64,000 nucleotides of DNA from assembly GCA_964519665.1 (NCBI GenBank), contig CAZFIV010000015.1:34788-98787 (forward strand). The letters are read 5' to 3'. The translations under genes were made by a program, and so were the position numbers. This document shows, in pieces, positions 34,481-43,330 of this stretch (within the stretch, counting starts at the first letter, position 1; every line of letters begins with the position of its first letter). This stretch comes from JANQQN01 sp964519665. Its GTDB lineage: Bacteria; Myxococcota; Kuafuiibacteriia; Kuafuiibacteriales; Kuafuiibacteriaceae. The notes beneath the pieces were generated by a model, which was given only the letters and a program-made list of their open reading frames with translations, was not told the DNA's origin and made no database searches.

Positions 34481-35427
34481 GCGGGCGTCGACAACGCTTT
34501 GCGCGCCGCCTCGACGTCCCGGGCGATCTGCGTCTTCAACGCGTCAGGGCCGGAGAACTTCTTCTCCTCGCGGAGCCGAGCCACCAGCGTCACCCGCAGC
34601 CGTCGTCCGTACAGGTCGCCGCGATAGTCGAGCAGGAACGCTTCGGCGGAGACCCGCTGCCCATCGAAGGTCGGCCGGCGACCGATATTGGCGACCCCAT
34701 CATGCTGTTCGGTGCTCGTCCGGTCGGGCCCCAGGATCTCGACCCGGCACGCGTAAACACCGAAGGCCGGGACCAACGAACCCTCGAGCTCCAGATTGGC
34801 GGTGGGAAATCCGAGTCCCCGCCCGCGGCTGTCGCCGGCGACCACCCGACCCGTGAGGGCGGGATCCCGCCCGAGCAGGCGTCTTGCGGCTGGAATGTCG
34901 CCTTCGTGGAGGTATGCCCGGACGGCCGTCGAAGACGCGACCTCGCCCTCGACATCGATCGCCCGAATCACCTCGACCGAAAAACCGTACCGGCCAGCTG
35001 CCGCCTCCAGATGAGCCGGCGTCCCGGCCCGACCGCAGCCGTAGGTGAAATTGAAGCCCACCACGATGTGGATCGGACGCAACGCCGCCACCAAGTACTC
35101 GGCTAGGAACGCATCTGCGGTCACTTTGGAGAAGGCCAGGTCGAACGGCTCGACCAAGACGTAGTCGAGCCCGTACTGCCCCATGACCCAGGCCCGCTCG
35201 TCGATACCCATCAGCGTCGACGGAGCCCGCTCGGGCGCGAGAACCGAGGCAGGGTGGGGAAAGAACGTATAGCCGACCGCCGGCACGCCCCTCGCCCGAG
35301 CAGCGCTGACCGCCTGCCCGATCAGCATCTGATGGCCGCGGTGAACACCGTCGAACGACCCGAGGGTCACGACCGACGCCTTCAGAGGCTCCGCAAGGCG
35401 AGACGCGCCCGGAATCACGGTGACCAT
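34477..35427 (-). CDS. ribF: Bifunctional riboflavin kinase / FAD synthetase
   Basis: A 316-residue enzyme making FMN and FAD. The N-terminal adenylyltransferase domain has GSFDGVHRGH and FNFTYGCGRAGT with downstream SSTAVR; the C-terminal kinase domain has the GRGLGFPTANL signature and VANIGRRPTF. Length fits the family. It starts 77 bp from the divergent surface-protein gene and overlaps aroE, so it may open the long aroE-pilB-pilT-pilC-pilSR transcript. Confidence 0.95.
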   Translation of the reverse strand: MVTVIPGASRLAEPLKASVVTLGSFDGVHRGHQMLIGQAVSAARARGVPAVGYTFFPHPASVLAPERAPSTLMGIDERAWVMGQYGLDYVLVEPFDLAFSKVTADAFLAEYLVAALRPIHIVVGFNFTYGCGRAGTPAHLEAAAGRYGFSVEVIRAIDVEGEVASSTAVRAYLHEGDIPAARRLLGRDPALTGRVVAGDSRGRGLGFPTANLELEGSLVPAFGVYACRVEILGPDRTSTEQHDGVANIGRRPTFDGQRVSAEAFLLDYRGDLYGRRLRVTLVARLREEKKFSGPDALKTQIARDVEAARKALSTPA

Positions 35428-35504
35428 CGCGACGGACGCTAGCAGTCCGTGGTGATCGGGTCACCGCTTTTGCCGTTCCCTACAATCACGCTACAGCTGA
35501 ACAC

Positions 35505-38500
35505 GTGTCGTGCCTCTTGATGGCCCTCGCCCTGCTCGGGGCGAATCCCGATTGGCCCGCGGACGATCCGGGTCTTTCCGGGCGCGTTCTGGCGGACCCC
35601 GGGCTGTGGCCCGATGACCCGGGCTATGGCCCCGGCTCTTCTTGTCGAGGGCAGTGGGGACTTTACAGCTTCCGCCCGGACTGTGCGGCGAGCCTGCAAG
35701 ACGACGCCGGGACCGGCTCCCAGATCGACCGAGCCTGGCTGTGGACCATCGGACGGCCCGAGACGGTGATCGCGACCCTCGACGATGGTCCTCATCCCGA
35801 CGACCTCGATCTGGCGGCGGCCTGGCGACTGTCGACCGGCGAGCTGCAGCCGCCGGTCGGCGCCCCGCTTCACGACGCGAACAACGACGGGGTCTTCGAC
35901 GTTCGCGACTACACGACCGCTACCGGCACGGAAACGCCGACCATCGACCGGGTGCGAGCCCCCGACCTGCTCAGCCGCCCCGACCGCGGCGACACCAACG
36001 GCAATGGACATCTCGACCCGCAAGATATCCTGCGCATCTACGCCAACGGCGTCGACGACGACGGCAACGGATACGTCGATGACATCAGCGGATGGGACTT
36101 CGTAAACGACGACGCCGATCCGTTCGACGGCCCCGCGGCGGTCGGGCCGGCGCACTGGGCCCTCGCCCGGGCCAACAATCGAGTGGGCCTGGCGGGCGCC
36201 TGCCCCGGTTGTAGCGGGCTGCCCCTGCGCGTGAGCGTCGAAGGCGTCGCCGAGCCAGTGGGGCTCGCGCTCGCCCTATCGTACGCCGCCGACCACTCGG
36301 CGAACGTCGCGATGGTGGCCGCATCGACCTGGGGCGATCGGCCGGAACTCGATGGAGCGCTGTCCTACGCCGAGGCACACGGAACCTTGGCGCTCGTCGG
36401 ACGAGGCCGGCTCCCCACCCGAAGCTTGCCGGTCACCTGGCCCACCGATCGGGTCCTGTTCGTAGGAAGCGTCGGTCCCGACACCCCTGATTTCCGAACG
36501 GCCTCCCGGTTCGACGCGCTCGACCCGTGTTCCGGCGACGTCACCGAGGGAGCCCTCGGGTCGCCCGGGCAGTGCGACGACGCCGGCCTGGGCATCGCAG
36601 CCGGCGTGGCGGGCTTGATATGGACGGCGACCCGCGGCCTCCCAGACCGTGACCGCGCACCGTGGCCTCGCCCGGCCTCGCCGATGTCCATCAGGGCGAT
36701 CCTCGCGGGCAGCGCCCGAACGACCGCTGCCGGAATCCCCGTCCTCGACGCTCGCGCCGCCGTGGACGTTGCGCTCGACGGCCCGGTTCCGCCCTACGCA
36801 ACGATCGTAGCCCCCGAAGACGCCACGGTGTTCGACCCCTCTCGAGCGGTCCCGATTCGATTCGTCGCTCAGGGGCCGTCCGAACATTCGGAACCGCTCA
36901 ACTGGACCGTCGAGGCGGGCCTTCGAACATCGTTGCCCAACCTCGACCTGATCGCGTCCGGCCGCTTCACACCCGGCGAGTCCACCGAGATCCGGGTCGA
37001 CATTCCTTCCCTGGGGTGGACCAAAGACCCGACCGCCCCTCCACGTACCGACGATGCCTTTACTCTCGTCATTCGCCTAACGCTTCGGGGCACGCAGGGC
37101 ACCTTGCCGGCGGCGCAAACGCTGCAACGCACGGTGTACGTCCACCGCGACCTCGCCTTGCTCCCCGCGTTTCCGATCCGGCTGCCGGCCGGGGTCACCG
37201 GCGGCGCGCGGGTCATCGAACTCGACGACCGCCGAAGCGAGCTGGTCGTGACGACGCAGGGCGGTCGCATCTTCGCGGTCACCGCCACCGGAGCCGTTCG
37301 CCAAGTCGCCGAGGCCCCCCTCGACGACCGCCGCGTCGCGCATGGCCTGGCGCCAGCGCTCCGGCTCGCCAGCACCACCGCGTTCCGGGAAGGCTTGCCG
37401 AGCGGAGTCTCCGCGCCCCGCTACCAGCGACCTGACCGCCTGTGGACAACGACCGTTCGGGGTCGGTGGCTGCGCCACACGGTCGCCGGCGGCACTCCGG
37501 CCGAATATGAGACCGACCGCGACGAACAGGGCCGTGAACGGCCCGTTCGCCGTCCGGTCGCGCTCGCCCCGGACGGCACCGGATACTACGTGGATGACGC
37601 TCAACGCCTGCTTGCGATTTCCCCTGCCGGAACGGTCCAACCCGGCTTCCCCGTTTCGGTCGGACCGGGCGCCGGTCCGGTCGCCGTCGGCGACGTGGAC
37701 GATGACGGAAGACTCGACGTGTTCGTAGCGGACGCTGGATCGGTCTGGCGTGTCCGAGCAGAGGGTCGCCAACACCCCGATGGCCCCTTCCCGCCCGGAT
37801 GGCCGGTGGCCCTGGGACCGTCGATCGGGCCGCCGCCGTGGGGCCTTCAGGTCGGTATCGGCCCCACGGTCACGCTCGGCGACGTCACCGACGATGAGGA
37901 GATCGACATCATCGTCGGCGCCCCGGGCCGCCCGGTGCTCGTCCTCGACAGCAACGGACACGAGATCACGTCGACGACGCCGCTCGACCCCGCCCTGACG
38001 GGCGCCCTGGCCCTCGGTCCCTTGGACGAGCCCGACCAGCTGTGGTCATTGATGAGCGCAGGCCGGTGGGCGGAGCCGGGGCTCCCGATCGAACGTCGGG
38101 CGACCGCCCACCGATGGCCGAACGGCGCGACGGCGTCCGCATATCCGGTCAGCTGGGGGGATGTCTTGCCCCTCGAACCTGTCGTTATCGACATCGACGG
38201 CGACAATCGGCCCGAGGCGCTCTGGCCGGAAGGACCGGACCGGCTCCGCGCGCTCGACCGCGATGGCAATCCGCCGGCGGGATGGCCAAAACTCACCGGC
38301 GACGAGGTCGTCGGCGCCCCGGCGGCCGGAGATCTCGATGGCGACGGACGGCGGGAGATCGCCGTAGCGACCCGACGCGGTTGGGTCTTCATCTGGCGGA
38401 CTTCGGCCGAAACCGGCGATTCCGCGCCGTGGGACGGGCATCGCCATGACATCCGGGCTTCGGGCGATCTAAGGACGGCGACGGGACCGTTGGCCATCGT

Positions 38501-38639
38501 CGGAGACGGAGGGTGTAGCTGCTCGGCGAAACCGGTCGCGCCGAACGCGACCAGGATCGAAGGGATCCTGGTCGTCTTGTTGTTGACGCTCGGTCTTATT
38601 CGACGCCGGGAATCTTACCGGCGAGCAGGATCGCGATGA
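35505..38639 (+). CDS. Exported pseudo-subtilase with FG-GAP repeats and MYXO-CTERM tail
   Basis: A 1044-residue protein with a short signal peptide. Residues ~70-440 align by eye with an S8 subtilase: VIATLDDGPHPDDL holds the Asp position (D93), DDDGNGYVDDISGWDF is the usual calcium-rich stretch, but the His motif SHGTHVAG has become VGPAHWAL (Gly214 at the His position), the Asn site is lost (ALVGRGRL), and GTSMATPHVAG is AGLGIAAGVAG with no Ser. Residues ~560-980 carry FG-GAP/VCBS-type repeats (GDVDDDGRLDVFVADAG, IDIDGDNRPEALW, GDLDGDGRREIAVA). The C-terminus has GCSCS, a hydrophobic helix and RRRES, a MYXO-CTERM surface-sorting signal. Probably a surface adhesin-like scaffold. The start is a GTG; TACAAT lies ~20 bp upstream. 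The end overlaps atpE by 44 bp. Confidence 0.8.
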   Translation: MSCLLMALALLGANPDWPADDPGLSGRVLADPGLWPDDPGYGPGSSCRGQWGLYSFRPDCAASLQDDAGTGSQIDRAWLWTIGRPETVIATLDDGPHPDDLDLAAAWRLSTGELQPPVGAPLHDANNDGVFDVRDYTTATGTETPTIDRVRAPDLLSRPDRGDTNGNGHLDPQDILRIYANGVDDDGNGYVDDISGWDFVNDDADPFDGPAAVGPAHWALARANNRVGLAGACPGCSGLPLRVSVEGVAEPVGLALALSYAADHSANVAMVAASTWGDRPELDGALSYAEAHGTLALVGRGRLPTRSLPVTWPTDRVLFVGSVGPDTPDFRTASRFDALDPCSGDVTEGALGSPGQCDDAGLGIAAGVAGLIWTATRGLPDRDRAPWPRPASPMSIRAILAGSARTTAAGIPVLDARAAVDVALDGPVPPYATIVAPEDATVFDPSRAVPIRFVAQGPSEHSEPLNWTVEAGLRTSLPNLDLIASGRFTPGESTEIRVDIPSLGWTKDPTAPPRTDDAFTLVIRLTLRGTQGTLPAAQTLQRTVYVHRDLALLPAFPIRLPAGVTGGARVIELDDRRSELVVTTQGGRIFAVTATGAVRQVAEAPLDDRRVAHGLAPALRLASTTAFREGLPSGVSAPRYQRPDRLWTTTVRGRWLRHTVAGGTPAEYETDRDEQGRERPVRRPVALAPDGTGYYVDDAQRLLAISPAGTVQPGFPVSVGPGAGPVAVGDVDDDGRLDVFVADAGSVWRVRAEGRQHPDGPFPPGWPVALGPSIGPPPWGLQVGIGPTVTLGDVTDDEEIDIIVGAPGRPVLVLDSNGHEITSTTPLDPALTGALALGPLDEPDQLWSLMSAGRWAEPGLPIERRATAHRWPNGATASAYPVSWGDVLPLEPVVIDIDGDNRPEALWPEGPDRLRALDRDGNPPAGWPKLTGDEVVGAPAAGDLDGDGRREIAVATRRGWVFIWRTSAETGDSAPWDGHRHDIRASGDLRTATGPLAIVGDGGCSCSAKPVAPNATRIEGILVVLLLTLGLIRRRESYRRAGSR

Positions 38640-38928
38640 CCATGGCGAACAGCACCAGCGACTCCATCATCGCCAGGCCGATGATCATCGGGGTCTGAAC
38701 GCGACCGGCGGCCTGCGGGTTACGCGCTATACCTTCGAGCGCCGCAGCGGCCGCGCGCGACTGGCCAAGCGTACCGCCAATGGTACCCGCGCCCATGCAG
38801 ATGCCGGCGGCGATGGCGACATAGCCATAGTCGTAGCTCTTTTGAACGGCTTCCGCCGCAAAGGCCGGAAGCGCGAGCAGCACGAAAGGAAAGGCGGTGA
38901 ACAACGAGACAATCAGTTTCTTCATCAT
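38596..38928 (-). CDS. atpE: F0F1 ATP synthase subunit c
   Basis: A 110-residue proteolipid: an N-terminal signal-like extension (~24 residues, ending LPAFAAEA), then two membrane helices joined by the polar loop ARNPQ. The ion-binding Glu is E89 in the second helix (MMESLVLF). Q56 and S90 occupy positions that bind sodium in known Na+-type c-rings. The ring rotates against AtpB. It is the last gene of the F0 cluster; a ribosome-binding AAGG precedes the ATG. Confidence 0.95.
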   Translation of the reverse strand: MMKKLIVSLFTAFPFVLLALPAFAAEAVQKSYDYGYVAIAAGICMGAGTIGGTLGQSRAAAAALEGIARNPQAAGRVQTPMIIGLAMMESLVLFAMVIAILLAGKIPGVE

Positions 38929-39065
38929 TGAATCCCTTCACAAGCTCGAACCGCAGATGGCCCCCTTCGGCCCTCTTCTCTCTCTCTACGCCCTCTGCAT
39001 GCCTCGGACGGGCCGCGGTTTCGAGTCGAGTTGTTTTCGCTTACGCGATCGTTGGTGCGGCCGCC

Positions 39066-39893
39066 TCAGTGGGCTTCGGCCGCGTGGCCCTCACCGTGAT
39101 GGATGTGTTCGTGATGTTCGATGTTCGTTTCGACTTCCCCAATGTAGACGCAGGAAAGGAGCGTAAATACGAACGTCTGAACCAACGCCACGAACAGGCC
39201 CAAACCGATGAATGGAATCGGCAAGAACCAGGCGAAGATGCTGACGAACACCAGCAGCACGAGGTGGTCGCCGGCGATGTTGCACAACAGGCGGACCGAC
39301 AGCGAGATGGGCCGAATACTATGAGAAATCAGCTCGATCGGTAGGAAGAGGGGGGCCAGGACCCAGCCCCAGGGCTCACCGACCGGGTTGGCCATGTGAG
39401 CGATGTGCCCGAAACCCATCCGGTAGAGCGCGTAGCCGTTGTAGTACACGAACACCAACGCACCACACGCGAAGGTCGTGTTGAAGTTGTCGGTCGGAGG
39501 TAGAAAGCCGGGAACCAAGCCGAGCAAGTTCGAAATCAAAATGAACAGGGCCAAGGGGCCGATGAGCCAAACGTGGCGAAGCGCGGCCTTTCGACTCATC
39601 GTGAACTGCATGATGCCCAGCAGCCCCTCGAGCAACAGCTCGACCGTGTTCCGTGGGGTCAAAGTGCTATCGGGCAGGATGTCGCCATCGGGGACCCGGC
39701 CGAGGCCCCGTCGCGCAAACAGGGCGAGAACCAGCAGAAGGACCAGCACGATGACGATGGCGGCGAGGTGCTGAATCTCGATCGGGTCCGCAAACAACCA
39801 GCCCTCGTTGCCGATCTCGCGAAACCACGCGCGGGTATCCTCATGAATGAACGGAAAAATGACGTCGAACCAAGACGAGTGATGCTCCGGCAT
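39066..39893 (-). CDS. atpB: F0F1 ATP synthase subunit a
   Basis: A 275-residue polytopic protein forming the ion half-channels. The essential Arg is R201 in PISLSVRLLCNIAGDH; conserved segments LTPRNTVELLLEG and SNLLGLVPGFLPPT are present. The C-terminus is His/Glu-rich (HHEHIHHGEGHAAEAH), an extension not needed for the fold. It lies 137 bp upstream of atpE. Confidence 0.96.
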   Translation of the reverse strand: MPEHHSSWFDVIFPFIHEDTRAWFREIGNEGWLFADPIEIQHLAAIVIVLVLLLVLALFARRGLGRVPDGDILPDSTLTPRNTVELLLEGLLGIMQFTMSRKAALRHVWLIGPLALFILISNLLGLVPGFLPPTDNFNTTFACGALVFVYYNGYALYRMGFGHIAHMANPVGEPWGWVLAPLFLPIELISHSIRPISLSVRLLCNIAGDHLVLLVFVSIFAWFLPIPFIGLGLFVALVQTFVFTLLSCVYIGEVETNIEHHEHIHHGEGHAAEAH

Positions 39894-39913
39894 GTTCGGC
39901 TCCGGGGGTCCGA

Positions 39914-40357
39914 CTAGCTCGATTCGTCGTTGCTGTCTCCCAATTCCTCACGAATTCGCGCCTCGGTTTCCTCTATGGCTCGTTTTCCTTCGTCCGAAGC
40001 GGAGCCCCGAACCAGACCGGTCTGGATGGCCACCAAACCCGTCCCGATGCCCAACACCAGCCCCAGCGGCGACACGCCCCACCTCACTAGGCACAGATAA
40101 AGGACTCCACCGATGACGGTCATCTTGGCGACCAGCAAGATCGCCACGGTCGCTTTCTGAACGGTGCTCCGGGTGGGATCGAGAAGCCGGCCGACGATCA
40201 GCACGAGGCCAATACACGACACGCCGATCAGGGCCGCCCCGACTAGAACACCGACGGCCGAAGACCACCCAAAGACGGCGGAGGTCAGCACCGCCGCGAG
40301 GAGGGCGAGCATCGCAATCCACCGTACGATATGCCGTATGAGAATCTGACTCAGCAT
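39914..40357 (-). CDS. atpI: AtpI-like membrane protein (ATP synthase subunit I family)
   Basis: A 147-residue protein with four hydrophobic helices (about 10-30, 34-56, 68-90, 95-115) and a charged C-terminal tail. Size, topology and position directly before atpB match the ATP synthase subunit I family, thought to help c-ring assembly. Sequence conservation in this family is low, so the call leans on context. Confidence 0.75.
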   Translation of the reverse strand: MLSQILIRHIVRWIAMLALLAAVLTSAVFGWSSAVGVLVGAALIGVSCIGLVLIVGRLLDPTRSTVQKATVAILLVAKMTVIGGVLYLCLVRWGVSPLGLVLGIGTGLVAIQTGLVRGSASDEGKRAIEETEARIREELGDSNDESS

Positions 40358-40364
40358 GAATCAA

Positions 40365-40601
40365 CTATTCCACGTCGCGTTCGTTCGCTTTGACGACCTT
40401 CCACAGAATCCGAAGGCCGGTACCGAAACCTAGGGCCAGTCCTACGAACAACCAAAGCGGGCTTGTCCCAAATTTGTCATCGAGCCAATAACCCCCGAGC
40501 AGCGCGGCCACCACGACCACGGCAAACTCGATGCCAACGACCGCCGAACGGCCAAAGGCTCGACGCTCCTGCTTGTTGTCGAACTGCACCGCCTCGAGCA
40601 T
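40365..40601 (-). CDS. AtpZ-like small membrane protein
   Basis: A 78-residue protein with a charged N-terminus and two membrane helices (about 20-40 and 45-65; GGYWLDDKFGTSPLWLFVGLALGFG). The second helix pair with the WLDxxFGTSP turn is characteristic of the AtpZ/F0F1-ATPase family. The ATG at 40601 gives the normal family length; the in-frame extension to 40751 would run into the divergent kinase gene. First gene of the atpZ-atpI-atpB-atpE cluster. The remaining F1/F0 genes are not in the window. Confidence 0.8.
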   Translation of the reverse strand: MLEAVQFDNKQERRAFGRSAVVGIEFAVVVVAALLGGYWLDDKFGTSPLWLFVGLALGFGTGLRILWKVVKANERDVE

Positions 40602-40740
40602 CCGAGCCCGCTCGCCGCCATCCGTCAAGCAAAGCCGTCGTCTCGGGCCTTCCCGTATTCTTCGTATGCGGTGGCGACCGTTCATATTGGGCTTCGTCCG
40701 TTCAATCTTGTGTGGCATAGCCTCGGCATCGGTGGATCGG

Positions 40741-42528
40741 ATGAACCCCAACGAACTCCGCCTCGAAGAAGTGCGGATTTTTCTGGGTCAACTTCCGCAA
40801 GCGGCCGCCATTGTCCAGCCGACCCCGCCCGACATCCTGCTGGCCAATCCGACGTGGACTCGGCGATTCGCCCCCGGATCGAAGCTGCCGTTTCTCGAGC
40901 CCCACGGCGACGTCCTCCGAGCCGGACTCCTGATCCATGAGCGCTTCACGCTGAGGGCCAGTCCCTTCCCGCTGGTAAAGCATCCCGACGCGTTACTGGT
41001 CCAAGACGCGGAGATCGGCTTCGAGCTCGGCACGTCGACCGACATCCTGCTCGACTTTCCCCTGGGCATCGTATGCATCGATCGAACCCTCGACCGTGCG
41101 GTACTGATCAACAGGGCATTCTGGGACGTTTGGCGCCTGCCGGTACCGCGGCAGACGGACCAGGCATCGACCCTTCGAGCAACTTGCCGGGGATTCGTGA
41201 CCGACCCGGGCGTCGTCGATCTCGCCTGGCCAGCCGAAGGGCCGAGCCCCGGCCGTTTTCGTCAGGCGGCGCTGACCGACGGCCGAGACCTTCGGATCGC
41301 GACCTTCGATCGAGGCGCCGAGTTCCGATGGGTGATCGCCGAAGACGTCACCCTTCCGAAACGGGAACGGCTCGCGGTTCATGCCCACGAGATCCGGAGC
41401 CAAGAATCGCAGCGACTCGAGAGCCTGTCGTTGCTCGCGGGCGGGATCGCACACGACTTCAACAACCTCTTGCTGGTCATCCTGGCCAACGCCGAGCTGC
41501 TTCGGGAAGAAGGAGCGCTCGACGCGGCGGCCCAGTCAGCGGTCACCGACATCCGGGTCGCGGCCGAACGCGCGTCCGACCTGAGCATCAAGATGCTCGC
41601 ATACTCGGGTCGGGGCCACATGGTCAGCGTCCGAACTTCGTTGGAAGAGGTGCTCCGACGCGTGATCGACGAGCTGTTCGACGAGGCTAGCCCGCGCCCC
41701 GAGGTGGTCGTCACCGAGGCCCTGCTCGAACCCGCCGTGATGGGCGACCCCGAACAGCTCCACCAGCTGTTCACCGCCATCCTTCTCAACGCTCAGGAGT
41801 CACCGGGCGTTCGAGAGATCGGGGTGCGCATCGGCGTCGACGCGTGGACGACCGAGGGGCTCAGCCAGCTCTACTTAGGCGACCGGCTGACCAGCGGTCC
41901 ATACGCCGAGATCATGATCACCGACGACGGCGAAGGCATCGACAAGGCGACCTTGGCTCGACTCTTCGACCCGTTCTTTTCGACTCGCGGCCCCGGGCGC
42001 GGGCTGGGCTTGGCGGCAGCGGCGGGCATCGCCCGCGGGCACGGCGGAACGATCGACGTCGAGAGCGTCCGCGGCGAGGGTGCCTGCTTTCGGGTCTTGC
42101 TGCCGGTCATCCAGCCCCGCAGTCGAACGGCATCCCACCTGTCGGCGCACAAGAGCACGCCCCATGAAGGAACGGTTCTCCTGGTCGACGACGAGTCGCT
42201 GGTGCGACGCAGCGCCCGCCAGGCCCTCGAGCAAGCTGGCTTTCTCGTGGTCGAAGCCGAGACCGGCGAGCAGGCCCTCGACCTGTTCGCCCGACAGCCC
42301 GACCGCTTCAACTTGGTCATCATGGACATCTCGATGCCCGGCGCGCCCGGCGACCTCGTGGCCAAAGAGATGCGCGCGATGACCGACCCGCCCGTTCCGC
42401 TCGTCCTGTCGTCCGGCTACCGACCTCAGATCGAGGTGGGGCTGGGGCAGGTCGCCGACCATTTTCTGCAGAAGCCCTACCGACGCGCGGAGCTCGTACA
42501 GACCGCCCGCGCGCTGCTTCAGCGATAG
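40741..42528 (+). CDS. Cytoplasmic hybrid histidine kinase with C-terminal receiver
   Basis: A 595-residue soluble protein without membrane segments. Residues 1-210 form one or two PAS-like sensing regions; HisKA has LAGGIAHDFNNLLLVILANAEL; HATPase_c has DDGEGIDKATLARLFDPFFS and GLGLAAAAGIARGHGG; a receiver (about 475-590) has VLLVDDES and MDISMP. The HDFNN form places it with soluble PAS hybrid kinases. The ATG at 40741 has GGTGGA upstream. It is an orphan: no response regulator or output gene is adjacent, so its target is unknown. Confidence 0.87.
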   Translation: MNPNELRLEEVRIFLGQLPQAAAIVQPTPPDILLANPTWTRRFAPGSKLPFLEPHGDVLRAGLLIHERFTLRASPFPLVKHPDALLVQDAEIGFELGTSTDILLDFPLGIVCIDRTLDRAVLINRAFWDVWRLPVPRQTDQASTLRATCRGFVTDPGVVDLAWPAEGPSPGRFRQAALTDGRDLRIATFDRGAEFRWVIAEDVTLPKRERLAVHAHEIRSQESQRLESLSLLAGGIAHDFNNLLLVILANAELLREEGALDAAAQSAVTDIRVAAERASDLSIKMLAYSGRGHMVSVRTSLEEVLRRVIDELFDEASPRPEVVVTEALLEPAVMGDPEQLHQLFTAILLNAQESPGVREIGVRIGVDAWTTEGLSQLYLGDRLTSGPYAEIMITDDGEGIDKATLARLFDPFFSTRGPGRGLGLAAAAGIARGHGGTIDVESVRGEGACFRVLLPVIQPRSRTASHLSAHKSTPHEGTVLLVDDESLVRRSARQALEQAGFLVVEAETGEQALDLFARQPDRFNLVIMDISMPGAPGDLVAKEMRAMTDPPVPLVLSSGYRPQIEVGLGQVADHFLQKPYRRAELVQTARALLQR

Positions 42529-42562
42529 CGGCCCCGTCCGGCGGATGAGCGGACACGGCGCG

Positions 42563-43330
42563 TCAGGGCGACCGAAGTGAGCCCTCGCCGGTCGACCAAC
42601 CGCCCGAAAGAGCCATCACCACCGCCACCGCCGCCGGTCCCGCGGTTTCCGTGCGCAGCGTGTACGGCCCGAGATGCACGGGCTCGAAGCCCGACCGCCC
42701 CACGGCGGCCGCCTCGTCTTCGGTCAAACCGCCTTCCGGTCCCACCACCAGCTCGACCGCAGCGACCGTCGGCGACCGACCATCGTCGGAGCACAACCCG
42801 CGTGCCAGCGACCGGGGTGCGCCCACCACCAGGGCGAAGGCGCGGTCCGCGCGAGGCTCATCGAGCAGCTCGATCAACCGACGGCCGGTACCGATGCGCG
42901 GCCGCCACGTTCGCCCCGCAACCCGCATCGCGTCCTCCGCGATGCTTCGGAGTCGTTCGACCCGGACTCTCTGGTGGGCGATGGTCCGCTCCGTCCACAC
43001 GGGCTCGATCTCGCTGACCCCCAACTCGACGCACTGTCGAACCACGGCCTCCAGCTTGTCGCCTTTTCCTACCCCTTGGAGCAACCGAACGCTCGGCCCG
43101 GGGGGCCGCGGGTGAGGCCGGATCGGTCCCAGCTGCACGCTCACCCGCCGACGCTCGACCGCCTCGATCGTCCCTTCGGCGACGACACCCGCGCCATCGG
43201 TCACGATGACCGGCGCCCCCGAGCGGACCCGCAAGACGTCCCGAACGTGGCGACCAACCTCGTCGGGAAGGACCACGCGTCCAGCGTCGACCGTGCCTTC
43301 GGGCAGCACGAGCACCCGCGGCTGCGTCAA
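42563..43330 (-). CDS. rsmE: 16S rRNA m3U1498 methyltransferase
   Basis: A 255-residue SPOUT methyltransferase. N-terminal PUA-like domain, then the knot with VVGPEGGLTEDE and LGPYTLRTETAGPAAVAV, the RsmE signatures. The start is a TTG at 43330 that overlaps the prmA stop (TTGA), giving LTQPRVLVLPEG as the first residues; GTG codons at 43315 and 43309 are alternatives. The open frame continues upstream through prmA and is not coding there. Confidence 0.9.
   Translation of the reverse strand: MTQPRVLVLPEGTVDAGRVVLPDEVGRHVRDVLRVRSGAPVIVTDGAGVVAEGTIEAVERRRVSVQLGPIRPHPRPPGPSVRLLQGVGKGDKLEAVVRQCVELGVSEIEPVWTERTIAHQRVRVERLRSIAEDAMRVAGRTWRPRIGTGRRLIELLDEPRADRAFALVVGAPRSLARGLCSDDGRSPTVAAVELVVGPEGGLTEDEAAAVGRSGFEPVHLGPYTLRTETAGPAAVAVVMALSGGWSTGEGSLRSP

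Noticed and set aside
40715..40732. TGGCATAGCCTCGGCA as a sigma-54 promoter for the hybrid kinase
   Set aside because: GG-N10-GC spacing fits, but the -12 block is poor and transcription would start on the ATG.
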